A stretch of 64,000 nt of DNA from Amphimedon queenslandica. Taxonomy: Eukaryota > Porifera > Demospongiae > Haplosclerida > Niphatidae. Positions 11,697 through 26,039 of the stretch are shown piece by piece. The notes beneath the pieces were generated by a model, which made no database searches, was not told where the DNA came from, and saw only the letters and a list, made by a program, of their open reading frames with translations. Where the stretch lies: assembly GCF_000090795.2 (NCBI RefSeq), contig NW_003546326.1:209051-273050 (forward strand). Direction: 5' to 3'. The stretch's first letter is position 1. Each line of letters opens with the position of its first letter. A program made the translations under genes and the position numbers.

Positions 11697-14600
11697 TTAT
11701 ATGTTTATTGAAGTGTCTTGCTCTTCCTCTCTCTCTTCCTTCTTCTTTCTCTGAAGTGCGGGCCAGACATGGTCATTATGATCCTCCAGCTCGATGATGT
11801 CACTGATATTACCATGACTTTGTGAGTCAGAGAGGAACGGATTAGCATCAGACCAATCAACCTTGACATCAAAACTATTTAAAGAGTTAATGGTAGCATC
11901 ACGTGTTAGACGTCTTTTCCCTCCTTCCCCCCTTCCTCCTCCTCTCATAGTGCTAGCTTGAGTCTCAGAGGAGAAGATGGAGCTGCTGTCATGATCTGAT
12001 GAATCACTGTCATAAGTCGGATTCATGTATGCCTTCAAGAAAAATAAATAATTTATAGTATGTTCTGGCTCATACCTTGTTACCATCATCTGTTTTACTA
12101 CCCATCATTGACTGCAGTGGAAAAAAAGATAAATATAAGAACTGCTTCAGCAGTATTAGCTTTAGCTTACTAAGATAGTTGATGCTGTTCTCACAGTTGC
12201 TGATTTGAAACCTCTCTTATTGTCTCTGTATACATGAAAAAGAGTTTCAAAAGATATAAAGAGAGCAAAAAATGCTATATCGCTTCATGCAGTCTTAACT
12301 TACTTGTCAGGATTGATGTAAAAGTTGTCAGCATACATTTTATGCTCTCTCTTTCTTTGCCTCATTTCTACAAACAAACAAAATGATGGTGAGATGAGAA
12401 CATAAGAAGCTATTATTACTTTTATGCTTTCTCTGATAGTGACAGAAACATATTATGAACAAAGCAGTTCCACCAATTACCAACACACCAACAAACCCAC
12501 CAACAACTGCTGCCACGTATAAACTAAGAGAATGACCTGAGGATTATAAATAACTATGAAATCCACTAATAGTATTGCTTACTTTGTTGTGCTGTTGTAG
12601 GAAGGACAGTGGCCACTTCACTGCAGTCTTTCACTGGGGATACAGCAGGATTGGAGCAATTATAACCAGTTGGACAGGTTTGACAAGTAGCCGAACCATA
12701 TTGAACTGTGTAGGTACCATTGGAACAAACCTAACATGCCTTGCAGTTAAGTATTCAAACCCAATGACTTCTAACCTGGCAATGAGCAAAGCCAGTTCCT
12801 CCAGTTATATTCCTAAATGTACCAGGTGGACATGGCTTAGGCATTGACCGCCAATTCTCACAGCTTTATACAACAAAAGGACAATTTAAACATTGTAGTA
12901 CACATATGAGATAACTTACTAGTACCCAGGAGGACAGGGTCTACACTGATTGACTTCAAGTGATAAATAGTAGCCATCTTGACACGGGCTGACTGTACAC
13001 TGCTGAATGCATGAAATGCAACTACACTCTAGAGAAAAAGGAGAGGAGAAAATATATATTATTCTATTTTATTTTATGCAGTTTTGTTGTACTACCTTGA
13101 GCCTCACAATCAACGCATGGATGCAATGTAACATTATCTATTGCAACAAATGTATCACTTAAATCATCATCGCCAGTCATCACAGGAACCATTTCAAAAG
13201 TGACATTTCTCCCACTCATAATCTCCACACTGCTAACATCAATGAAGACAGACACGTCCCTCCAGGTGACATTAGAGGAGATATAAGTGTTTGTAGACTC
13301 ATGCAAAGAGTAACTGGACCATACCACTCCTAAACCAGACACTAGTACATGCAAATCAATGTCAATGCTCTTCATTAAACTGAAGCTTAATCCACAGTAG
13401 CTATCATTAATAATTGAGTGCCCAATAATGAATGAATTGGAGGTTGAGAGAGAGGCGTCTAGCAGTGGTTCACTGTACAGATATGAATTGCTCTCAATTT
13501 CTTTGATGCTTGAATCCGATTGGTCGCTTAGCTTCCAGTCACATGGCCCGCTTTCAAAATCACATGATTTAATATAGGAACAATTTTCAAAAAACTCTGC
13601 TATCATGAAACTAATTACAAAAGATTTTGATATTGGATTGCCGATATTCTTGTAATCAGCAGAAACAATTTCAGCCTCAACCTGTAAAAATTATAATCAG
13701 TTTCACAGAAGTTCAGAACTTATGGTCTTTTTCAACAACTTTAAAAATTCATAAAAAATTGAATTTTGATCGGAATCAGCTCAAATTTTTTATACAACAT
13801 AAGAACATGTATATATATCAGAAAAAAATTATAAAAATGCAAAACTTTTTCCTAGCCATTTTTGACGAAATTTGGCCTATGACCCTGTACTATAGTACAG
13901 GGACTTTTGTCCAATTTTTGAGTAACTTTAAAAATTCATAAAAAATCTAATTTTGATTGGAAACAGCTCAAACTTGAAATACAACATAAAAACATGTATA
14001 TGTATTAGAAAAAATTATAAAAATGCAAAATTCTCTTCTAGCCATTTTTGCTGAAATTTGCCTGTACAATGCTATACAGGGATTTTGGTAGCAACTTTAA
14101 AAATTCACTAAAATACAATATAGCTCAATTCATATATACATGTAAATGCAGGAGTTATTAGGCCATTGTTATTTGTCGGTACTTGACATATATTTTACTC
14201 ACAATGATATAGCCTATTGTTCCAGCCTCAGCAATGTCAGTTGTAATGTCACTAATTAAGATTACTCCTTTCCTTTGGTCCTGTATCACAAGCCTCTCCA
14301 GTAGCTCATTGGGAACAACTAGCAGTAAAGAAAATGAAGAGAATACAAAGTAAACCAATTACTTGACTGTATCCTGTACTGAATAATTGGATGAGGGCAT
14401 TCAGCAACTGTAGCCTAAAGAATTACAAATTTAGTCGTTTATCTTTCATATTGCTTACCTCTATTGTAATGTTTTGATCTTTTCTAATGTAAACGATTGA
14501 AGAATTCTTGTACGACAAGCTAATGGAATCTATGATGAAATTAAAGTTATAATAAAATAGCAACATTCTCGTTTCATTTTACCTCCAGTAAGTTTGCTGT

Positions 14601-17600
14601 AGTTGCAAGGAAGACAGAAAGTGAGGCTCACATCATCAACTGCAGCATAGGAGAGCTCAGGAGAGGGAGTGTCTACAGTTTCCATGGTAAAGAGCAATGA
14701 GCTCGTACTAACAGAGAGAGGGAAGTCTTCCGGTGGTATTTGAACATGAGTCCAACGAGTGTGGTCACCATTGGAACTAGCCCATATCAGAGACTCATTC
14801 TGGGACTCAGAAGATTCCAATCTCAGACGCACATTCTCCCGTACTTGATAATAGAAAGATATGCTGCATATGTAACTAATGCTAGGATATGCTAATAGTG
14901 TCAGTGTTTCCAGTGATGCATCATTAGGTATTGATCCTAATACGTATACACCATCAGATTGACCTCTAGCGTCACTAGTAGGTCTAGGAGAAGAGACTGT
15001 AGAGGCTAATCTTAGTGAACCTGCTGGCTCCTGTACAGTCCAACCACAAGAATCCTCTGGGGAGAGTGAGAAAGGACAACTCAATGTGTCCTGTATACCA
15101 ATGAATGCTAAGGAGAATTTAAAAAATTAAATAAAAATATTTTAATATTTTGTCTGACCTGTAGTTGCCAGTTGATGAGTACCGTATTCACTGCTGACCA
15201 CACCCATTACATTGTACCTCCGGCCAAATGGCAAAGTAGGAGTGACCAATACATTATCGTTGACCCCCACATTGAATGAGTAGGTAACTGGATCAAAGGA
15301 TCTCCTGCGTCTTTTCAATTGATTTGATTGGACGCTTAGCATCATGTGAACGTCATGTGACCCGCCAGTGTACTCGAGGATCCATTCAATCTTAAGTGAA
15401 TTATCAGACAGTCCAGTTGCATTTAAAAATGAAAGCAATGGAGCTAAAAAAGGGAAAAACAATCAAAAAACATAATACATGAATGAGTTAAATGTTCTTA
15501 CGACTTGGTGTAGTAGTAAAATTGACTTCATTTGAATTGCTTTGAAAATATTCATTAGCTGAAGCTACACGAACAATATAACCAGTCCCAGGTAGCAGCT
15601 GGAATATATTTACACTTGATGCCTTGTCGTAACTATCAGTATAATAATTGACTGTTTGTATAGTTTGATAGCTCTCTTCTTTCTCTCTTTTCAGTTGAAC
15701 TAGATAGCTGGTAACAGGTGAGGATATTGTGATGGTTGCTGGAGTCCATGATAAGGATATGGAGTGCTGAGAGGGTCCAAAGGTGATCCATAGCCCACCT
15801 GGAGGGGACGGCGGTTGAATGACGATAGGTAATGGTATACTGGTCACATTGCTGCCACACTGGTTGGTAATGTTACACGTGTAGAACTGAATGTCGTTAG
15901 TAGTGACTCCATTGATTGTGAGTGTGTTACCAGTGATGGTATAATGGGAAGAGGATGATATGGGTTCAAAAGAGAGAGGACTGCTCAATGATGAGCGGTA
16001 CCATTTTATAGGATATATCTGAGGATTAGCAGTGTAGTTACACTGAAGATTCACAACAGAGTTCAGTGCTGGCCTTAATGGAGGAGTATGACTAACTATA
16101 ACTGGGGGACCTGTAAAATACAGCATTCATAATTCATAAAAATCTTATACTTTATTCATTTACCAAATATTGACTGGTTGCACTGTATTTCACTGCTAGC
16201 GATTGCTGTTATAATAATTGTTGCTGTATCACTCATAGATGGAGTACCATGATCAGAAACTGTTACTTCTACAAGATACTCACTGGGTTCTATCGGTGAG
16301 TGCTTGGTTTCCAAATGTGCTTCCGAGTTTGATATTTGCTGCACTCGAAAGTAGTCAGTGCTTCCTTGTGTTAGGCTAAAGGATAGAGTACCATCTGGTC
16401 CCTCGTCATTATCAGTGGCCATGAGTACTTTTACAAGACTACCAACTGGTTCATAATCTGATATCATCCCAGTGTCCCTGCATACAAGGAATGAATGAAT
16501 AATAGTGCTTATAGATTCAGCTTTTTCTCTTACATTTTTGGGCTAATAACAGGCCCATATTCATTGACTCCAATCACTAACACTGTTACCATTGCAACAG
16601 AGCTTGAGCCCAGTGTGCTATTAGCAGTGATGTTAAAGATGTACTCCTGCCTTTCCTCATAATCAAATACTTTTGTGGTCGCTGCAAGGACAAAGGTGCA
16701 GAAGTTAGGCAAGGCCGGAATGGATGGGAGAGCGTATAGCTTAAACTTGCTTGAAATAACTGAATCTGTTGTTGATATTTGTGCAGCAATTGCTAAAGAA
16801 AAAGGAAAATAGAACAACCAAGAATTGCAGAAAAGCAAGTGATAGTAAAGTAGTTGAAAAAAAGCACATTATTAAATTCAAAATTGTACACTTACTATTG
16901 CTGCAGTCTTGGACTATGGGCAAGCTCCCTATCAGGATATTACTCAGGTTCAGACTGATACTGCCACTCTCTGATACATGAATGATGTACTCATCTTGAT
17001 TAAATACAAGTGATGGAGTGTTGGGTAGAATTAGTTGAACAGTATGATTTCTTGTTTCCCCATAGGAATCAACGATCAATATCTAATGAACAATAGCATT
17101 ATAACGCATGATATTTTATGTGTGATTGTACTTACAGTAAATGATGGGGCAGCTATGCCATGCTGTATAACATCAACTAAATGTTGATGAGTGAAAATTC
17201 CTTGAACAGTATTCCCATTGATAGTGATATTATCAGCTAATGAACTAGGGAAACCTTTGGGGAAGAGACAGTTTAAAGGATTAAATGATATAAATAATTA
17301 TACTAACTTACTCTTGCTAATACTGTAGGAGAATGAAGCATTGAGAGCAGAAGAAGCATTTAATGTATAACTAAAGCTGCTTCCTCCTCCTCCTACAGCT
17401 CCTTCTTGTAATGCCAAAGGGATGGAAGAAGGAGAGCTAATGATAATAGTTGGCTTTTGACGGTAATGCAATAGCCCATGTCTTTTAAAAGCAACTCCAT
17501 TAGGCTGTAAAAAACCTGAATCCTGAACATATACACTCACCTACAGAAAAATTAATCATATTGAGCTGACGCCTACACTATTAATTAATAGCTTACTGTG

Positions 17601-18726
17601 ATGAGTCCCAGAGGAACACCACCTCCTATTAAATGCTGTCCTGTTGCATTCACTCTCAGTAGCCCAGTTGTTGAATTCAAGTGAAATATTGATGCCAACC
17701 CAGTGATGTTATCTACATGCAAAAATTGAAAAAAGGATGAAATTAATATTTTCATTACTTGAATCAAGAGTGTATATAAAAGGACCATCAGTACAGATTG
17801 GAGAAATAGCTGTGAACTGAACTGTATTAATGTTTCCAATGGTTATATCAAGGAAAGAAGGATGAGAGAGAATGAGATTCCCTTGATTGCTCAGCAAACT
17901 GAAATCACACGGGAGATCAAATGTTAACTCAATATCATCAAGTGCTAAGAAAGGCTCTCTCTCAATTGGTGCTTCTCCGATTTCTCCTCCAATTGACGGT
18001 GATATAAACAGTACGTTACCATCAGGATAAGGAGTGGAGAATTCAATATTAGCTCGTTCCCATGTCACAGTTTCATTCCCATTCCAGGAGTAGTTTGAAA
18101 TAATATCAAAACTAGTGACATGAGACTGAAGGATTTGAAGACTCTGGGGTCCAACCATGTAGAACGAAAAACTCAATCCAGCGATGAATTTCTGAGTCGG
18201 ATAAGATAGGAGGAGTGCCTGGTTGAAGTAGTTGATTGATTTTACATAGTAGAAATATGAGCCTGCAAATCATAAGTGAAATGATGATAAGATGAAAACA
18301 AAAACATTATGATTTAGATTAAAATGCTCTACCATTTTCAGTTCCAGGGTTGTAATCTGTGAGTGGGCGATCAGGGTTCCCCTGCCTTGCAGCTCCAGCA
18401 GTTGATACTCCAAAGGAGCCTTGCCCCTCCGTTACTTGTTCCTCCCACCCCAACACACCATCACTGGCAGTGCAATACACGCTTGCTCCAGGTGCTACTG
18501 GGGATTCAAAGTTGCACGACTGCTTTGCAGTGAAACCTAGCAATAGTGAAGCATGCATTGGTACTTGAAACTATAAGATTGTGCATGAAATTAAAATTAC
18601 CTTAAAATTGTAATAATAATTAGCTGTAATGATAATGATTAGCTTACTTGATAGGACTTCAGTTTGCAAAGTTGCTATAATCAAAATTATCAGACAGACA
18701 CTGAACAAGGAGGAGATAGCAGCCAT
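11697..18726 (-). CDS. Type I receptor: MAM, cadherin-like, Ig, FN3, MAM, MAM, Cys-rich, TM, NPxY tail
   Basis: 24 exons (first 18648-18726, last 11697-12032) with lengths summing to 5208, i.e. 1735 aa. Order: signal peptide (AAISSLFSVCLIILIIA); MAM 1 in exons 18333-18536 and 17759-18262 (SCNFE ... LALDDIELTFDLPC); a cadherin-like stretch in 17759-16164 with FDYEERQEY, ATDNDEGPDG and EYLVEVTVSDHG; Ig (LQCNY ... FYTCNIT) and FN3 in 15502-16110; a second FN3 in 15159-15443; MAM 2 in 14583-15107 (CPFSLSPEDSCGW ... AAVDDVSLTFCLPC); a spacer of small exons; MAM 3 in 13096-13681 (SCDFESGPCDW ... AIDNVTLHPC); cysteine-rich GCC2/GCC3- or EGF-like units in 12583-13028 (CPPGTF, CPTGYNC); a membrane helix in 12420-12536. 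The tail contains YINP and YMNPTYDSD, an NPxY motif of the PTB-binding type, and acidic stretches. It has no kinase or phosphatase domain. A cell adhesion or signalling receptor is inferred; no orthologue is recognised. The ATG-to-ATG distance to the divergent TTC3-like gene is only about 310 bp. Confidence 0.85.
13725..14110 (-). repeat. 186-bp repeat family, two units (receptor intron)
   Basis: Reverse orientation on the plus strand. Palindrome intact at 13883-13902. The second junction near 14065 is degenerate. Confidence 0.85.
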
Positions 18727-19037
18727 TCTGTTTTTAGAAGCACCTGATTTCCACCCCTTCTCTAAACAAGGGGTGGAAGTTTGAGCTGCAACTGCAAGGT
18801 TATAGATAAGAAAAAGGAGGGAGTAACTATTGCATATGGTGACCTGTTGCAATCAGTAATATTATAGCTATGAATAATTAATTGATCAGAACCATTATTA
18901 ATAAAGGCTATCACGAATAATTAATTTAGCTTAAGCCCTAGTTTTCGGAAAAATTCACCGTATAACACTCCGTATTTATAATTATTGTCAAAGTAACGTT
19001 TAGTTTAGTAAAGAAAGGGCGATTGCAAGAAGCAAGC
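18727..19037. promoter_or_regulatory. Putative bidirectional promoter, receptor gene (-) / TTC3-like gene (+)
   Basis: 311 bp between two divergent start codons. It must contain both 5' UTRs and the control elements for both genes. No clear TATA box or named motif was found. The assignment rests only on the head-to-head layout. Confidence 0.5.
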
Positions 19038-20259
19038 ATGAGCGAGAAAGAGAAGGATTCTCACACAAAAGAAGAGTTAGAGGAGGAAGATTATGACGAC
19101 ATACCCGATCTGGAGAGCGTTGAGAGTTCAGAGGTACAGTTTTATGAAGTTATACACGAGATTATACACTTCCTTTGCATAGTATTGTGATTCTGATGAT
19201 GATCCTACCTTGAATTCACCAGTGCCAGAGATAAAGGAACTAAACTCGCCTAACTGTAAGACCCACACATTGACACATCCCATATAACAAATTTACGTGA
19301 CTTCTTTCTAGTTGTCATTGCAAAAGCTTGTCTGAATATGGCTGGTGGTTTCGACAGCGTTTTTAAAGAGTTTGAAGTCCTCATGATCTACACATACACT
19401 CCTTTCCTCTATGGTGAACACATAGATACTGCTTACTGGGACAGACAGGTACACCATGTACATGTACGCATGTACAAGTATGGTTTTGTGGTGTGTCTTT
19501 CTTTTGTATGTCTTTTGACATGCCAAGTTACACATCTGTAGTTCCTTTTAAAATATTAATTATATTTTATTGATAGTATTAACGTGCATGTACGTATTAT
19601 TATTAATTAATGCTTTTTTTGTGGTCTCATTAAATTTCGTTTGTTATTAGTGGTTTGGATTGTTCAGGAAAGCAAACTTAATCTCTGAAAGGTTAGTACA
19701 TTTTTCCTCTTCCCCCCTCTCATGCATACACACTCTCTCCCTCACTCTTCCCTCTCTCTCCTCTCCCCCCTCTCATACACACTCTCCCTCTCTCTCCTCT
19801 CCTCTCCTCCCTGTTCTTCTGTATGACGTGGGTGGGTGGTCTACTGCATGTATCCATGTTTAATCTCCATATATGGAAGTGCTAAGAATGCTCTGTTGTT
19901 GATTATGAAATAGTGATTAAATGAATTCATTTTGTTTACTTTTATAGACCGTATAATCTTGACCACCTGTTCATCAGGGACTTCAGAGTCCTCGAGATAC
20001 TCGGACTGACCCTTGACTGGTGTTGGGCTCATTTTGTAAGTATAATTAGTTGGCGTGGCTTAAACATGTCACATGATTGTCACATGACAGGGCCCAATGC
20101 TGGACGCAGTGTATCTTACTACATTGTTGGACTTTTGGTCAAGCGTCGGTGATAATAAAGACTTTTCAAAAGTGGTGGATTATGCTAAAAGCTTAAAGTG
20201 GTTTAATGAAATGTAAGAGAGAGGAATAGAGAAAAGAAAAAATAAAATATTGAGAATTT

Positions 20260-20299
<40 letters not shown>

Positions 20300-21974
20300 C
20301 TCAGACTAAATCACATTGAATCTCAACCTAATGATCTTGGATTGAATAATTCAGAATTCAAGGATTATCCTCATACAGTTGAGCTCTGTGTCATTTATGC
20401 TATCTGTCATGGTAAGGCTATATTATAAAGAATTAAAGAAATTTATTATGATTATAAATAATGATTTTATTTATGCTTTGCTTGTTGGTTTACATGTAAA
20501 TGTATATTGCATCTGGAAAGTCCCATATGTGCATGTATACAATGTGTTTCCTGGAAATCTAGAAGTTTCTGGGAATTTCATAATCATGAATATAGTTTGC
20601 TAAGTAATGATTGCTATTACTTGAGTAATGGTGTATTATGATGAAGCCACACATCAAATAAACAGACCGCCCATATTGCAACATACAAGTATTAATGTAT
20701 AGTTAAAATTAAACTTAAACGGAAACAGCTCAAACTTGATATACAACATAAGTACATGTATCAGAAAAAAATTATTAAAATGTAGATTTCTCTCCTTGTG
20801 ATTTTTGTTGAAAATACCCTGTACTATATAGTATGGGGTCTAACTGGGTATTACAATCCACTGGCAAGAAGGTGCATGAGCCAAAATCCTGTAGGAAACT
20901 TATGGCACTTTGCTTATCTTGACACCTCTTTCTCTCTCTCCTTTCCCTCTCTCTCTTGCTATTATAGTAAGTTACCAGATAATAGCTAAACATGGTGCAA
21001 GGCATACATTCAAGACAGACTTTGACTCAAGGACACGAATAGCCAGTGGAGTGTATTCCAGCGAGATACAGCACAGTCTGGAGAGAGCTGAGATATCATT
21101 CCTTGTACTAGAAAGAGTTGAATATCTAAATCAATACAGGACTGCCCTAAGACTCAGGTATTAAATAATTAATAGATCAAAAACTTGACATATTTTAGCC
21201 TCCTCTTTTAACTGTTCTTTTCTCTCTCTCTCTCTCTCTCCAGTCCTTTTGACAAGACAATCTACGAGAGCAGGCTTCAAGCTCAAATACTTGGTGCCCA
21301 TTACATGTAAGTTTATTGTATAGCCACACCCATTTATATCTCTTCATAGGGACGCTGCCTCGGACAGTATGAGGCTACTGTGTCTTCAGAAAAATCACAG
21401 AGAAGTAAGGAAGAGAGTGGTTGTGTGTCACATTATTATTGTACATGTCACAGGCTCACATGTGTTTGATAAAGTCCCTGCATGAACTCCATGAAGATAC
21501 TAGGGCTAACATAGCTAGGGAAAAGTATTTCCAATTGTTCAAAATGTCATCCGATAGGACGAGACTGGAAAGATTCTTAATTACAAAAGGTAAAAATGAA
21601 AGAGAGAGAGAGAGAGGAGGGAATGACATGAATTTTACTTTGTCTGTTTTTGTTATTCTACTTTAGAGTGTGATATCCCAATTGTCAGATCAGTAGTAAG
21701 TATATATAATCTATGCATACATGTACATGTATACATACTGTACATTTATTTATTTTTATCAATTGTTTATTTATTCATTCCATTCACTATAGCACACAGA
21801 TTCCAGCCATTTAGACTATAAATGCTTAGTAGAATTAAGCAAAGTGGTTAGTACATACTGTACACGTACATTGCATATTGTACATGTATTAATAGTAGCA
21901 CTATGTGTGTATGTATTTATACAATGTACATGTACATGTACATGTATATACTGTACTTTTAACAAACAGTTATG

Positions 21975-22010
<36 letters not shown>

Positions 22011-25000
22011 TCACACGTATATAACATTATTTTATTTCTGTAATTTATTTATTTAATAGTATGTTGAAGTTCACAAAAAAACTTATAATCCCTTTCTCTT
22101 CCTAGGGTACTAGCTATTACCACAAAGGTGAATATGACGATGCTCATATTGCATTCGGTATATGTATAAAGAATGCACGCGATAAAGCATTGGTGAGTGT
22201 ACGTACATGTACAACAATACATGTACATTCTCTTTCTTTATCATGTATCCACTTGTTTTCTTTTTCTCTATGTAGTGGAGATATTCAGTGTCCTGGAGAG
22301 AAGGCCTGAGGTTCCTAATAGCCGTCCAGTATTGCTATGCGCAGTCTTTGTTCAATATGGGCAAGTGTCTCGCTGCTATCGATACCTTCCTTAAGCTCCG
22401 TCGCTATCACATGATCTATCCCTTTCCAGCTGCACACTTGTCCTGTGCCATGTACTATGTGAAACAGAACAGGTGAGTAATACTAAATGTGTTGCATACA
22501 TTCTAGCATTTCAATAGTATCCAAGTAATATCCTATTAATATCCTAATAATATTCTAATAATATCATGATAATATCCTAATAGGTATGCAGACGCAATGC
22601 AGTATGTTAACAGTGGTCTCAAAGTGTGTGACTCGTTTGAGCCTCACGAGTTCTCCGTGCTGTACTGGCCTGGAACCAACCTTCTATTGAAGGAATGTCA
22701 GCCTCAGAATGCCAAGGTATAGGAACGGGAGTATGAGTATGGAAATATGGAGTTTTGTGTTGTGTAGATAAAACTGATCCAGCTTAGAGCAGATATATTG
22801 AAAGAGATGGAGCCATTGGCTAACTGTCAGTATTCACAGTGTTTGAATTATAACATGGAGGCTAAGCTGAAGCAGGAGGGAGAAGGTATACTTGTATAAC
22901 TTGTAAAAATAATATTTCACTCTTCACTGTCTCTCTCTCTCCCTCTCCCTCCTTCCCTCGTTAGAGTATAAAGGACAGTATGTGTTGAAGTGTACCAGGA
23001 GATGTTTCATTCCGTTTCATCCAACTTGTTGGACAAAGCAAAAAAACTCACTTTGCTTTCCTGACGATAGATCAGTCATATCAGAGTGTTGCTTGAAACC
23101 AGACTGTAAAGGGAAGATAACACATGTCATAGAATATGACCACATGGACAAAATAAAGGTATTAATATTATACTTTATTATCATTATTGACTATTTATTA
23201 TTATTTTTATAGACTGAAGTAACTGTACATGATTTTAATGGAGATGTGAAGAAGAGGAAAGAAGACGACCCTACTCCATTGTCAAACTCACTGCCGTCAG
23301 AGACTAACAGCAAGACAGACAAAGGGACTGAGAATTCTAAAGGAGAGGACACTAGCCCTCCAGTTGAACAAGAGCCGAAACCAATCAAAGAGGAAGCAAA
23401 ACAGGTTTGACCAGTTATTATTGCAAGGTTATGAGTTGATGATTTCTATTTTAGACTTGTAATGGAATTGAAGCTAGAAATGGTGAGTTGTAGGCTCCTC
23501 TCTGTTTGTGACCTTTGACCCTTGATCTTTAGGTAAAGAGAATGTAAAGGTAACTGATAGACAATCGGAAGAGAAAGAAACCAAACCAAAATCAAGAAAG
23601 AAGAAGAAATCAAAGCAACAAAAGGAGGTACGTGTTATCTAGTGTTCTAAATTTAGTAACAGCATGCTATATTTAGTAACATTATTACTTTATGTATTTG
23701 ATAGGAGGAGGCTCCAAAGGTGAATAATTTAGGTTATGCTCCTTTTGTCATGCCAGATAAGAATATAGTGTTTAGGAACAGAATCGAAAAAGACAGAGAA
23801 TTAGCGTATGTACATGTACACGTTACGGTTGTTTCTAATTTTTCTTTCATTGTAGTGCTATGAGGGAGTCTGATCCAGCTGCTACAGTTACTGTCCCTAA
23901 ACACCGTCTGAGAGAGAGAGTGAGGCATTTCGAAGGTAAGGACATGGACTCGAAACCAGATCTGCCATTGAACGTTGAGATAGATGATTCACAGATATAC
24001 AACTTCATTGTGAGGTAACTGGCAGAGAAAATAAGAATATGATGTGTGCATGTACACATGTATCATGTGTGTTTGCTTCTGTTACTGTGTTTTCATTTTA
24101 CAAGTTACAGCAATGAATGTCAAAGTCTCATGACTATTTTAAAACTTAGCATGTACAGCTCATGTATTGTAAAACTTATGATATTTCTTTTTATTTATTT
24201 TTCCATACTCCCCTGATCCTGGCCCAGCTATTACGAGGGGATATTTAAAGAGCATGGGCCACTTGAACCAATGGATGCCATACTCTCTGATAGCCTTCAG
24301 AACTTCAAAGGAAAGAAGGAGTTTGAGAGAGTCCTCTCGCATCATGGCGGGCTAGGAGACTTCCTGCTTAGTTTGCCTAACTTCAAGAGAGTTGAGAGTG
24401 GTACAGGGAAGACATTGATTGGGCTTGAAGAGAAGCCTGATGATAAAGGAGAGACAGGACTTGAAAGGAAGACTCCTACTGAAGAAGACAAGCCTCCCAA
24501 TGGAGACCAGAGTAGTAGTAGCAATGAAGCAAAGGGAGATGATGATAGTAAGAGTGATGAAAGTAACACTCATTCTTCAGATTCCAGCTCTAATGAACAC
24601 AAAGACAATGCTACAGCAGATACTATAGACACTCTCTCAAAGGATAATGCTCCCTCCGATATAGATACAGTGGATAGTGCTATCGGTGTAACGGAAGGGG
24701 TTACTGGTATAACGGAAGGTGCTACTGGTATAACGGAAGGTGCTACTGGTGTAATGGACGATAATACTGGTACTGTATCAGGAGATGTTGATACTACTGG
24801 TGTACAAGTAGGAGACATCGAGTCAGAGATAAGAACTAGCCCAGAGACAAATGGAGGAACAGCCACTACAGAAGAAGTGGACACATCAGGCAATGATACG
24901 ACCACTGGACCAGCTGTTGAACAATCAACCACTACACCCGAGAAACCTGTGATAGAAGAAACCGACGGTAATATAGAACCTGAACCTCCTGAACCAGACA

Positions 25001-25747
25001 CTCCAAATGAAGATGAGGGGACCAAAGACAATGATAAAGCTACAGAGTCTAAAACTGGGGATGATGATACACCAGCTGCTAAAGAAGTAAAGGAAAAGAA
25101 GAAAAAGAAAAATGATAAATTCATTATCGGAGGAGCAAAGGCTTTGAGAGAAGAGCAGCCTGCAATACAACACGTGGGAATAGAACCACACCAGCATGTG
25201 GGAATAGGACCACATGATGTAGCTCCCATTAGAATAGGCTGCACTCATGCTCCTGTGTCCCCTCCTCCACCGCCTGAAATAATACAAGTGGAGAAAAAGA
25301 CTGAAGTTCATAGTGTAGAGAAAGAAGAGGAAGATGAAGAAGAAGAAGAAGAAGAGAAGGCCGGCAGTAGTGATAAGTCAACCCAGTCCTCTATACTTGA
25401 TACCAGGCAGACTGAGACACAGACTGAGACTCTAGTAGTGAGGACACTAGGGATCAATACTGACCCAATGCCGGTTGTAAAGACTTATAAAGAGAATTAT
25501 GAGGAGGTGAAGGAAGCATATGAGAAGCTTTTAAAGGAGAAGAAGAGTCTTGAATCAAAGTTGAATGTGAGCGAAGACACTAAAGTCAAAATGCAGAGAC
25601 AGCATTCAAGAGAACTGGATAAAAATGTTAAGAAAGCTCAGAGCGAAATGAGAAAAGTAAGAATGAGAGTCTCTTGTGTTTTTATATCCTTTCTTGTCTT
25701 TTCTTCTTCTCACCTGCACAATCTTGATTTTGTATTTCTCCCTCCCT

Positions 25748-25799
<52 letters not shown>

Positions 25800-25970
25800 T
25801 TAGGAAATGGAGTCAAAGTTACATCACAATGAAGAGCTACTCAAGTCAGAGAGGGACAAGCTCCAGAGGGAGAGAAGAGAGAGCAGCGAACAGATCAAGA
25901 CATTGAAGGCAGACAATAAACAGCTTCAGGATAAACTGAACAAGTACAGTCACTACATAATAATAATAAC

Positions 25971-26039
<69 letters not shown>

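Noticed and set aside
13627-13941. 104-codon plus-strand frame
   Set aside because: Consists of the reverse-oriented 186-bp repeat and has no coding signature.
24570-25244. 224-codon minus-strand open frame
   Set aside because: It is the mirror of the acidic TTC3-like exon 24228-25656; Ser/Val-rich composition results from antisense of Glu/Asp/Thr codons and it has no splice or domain support.
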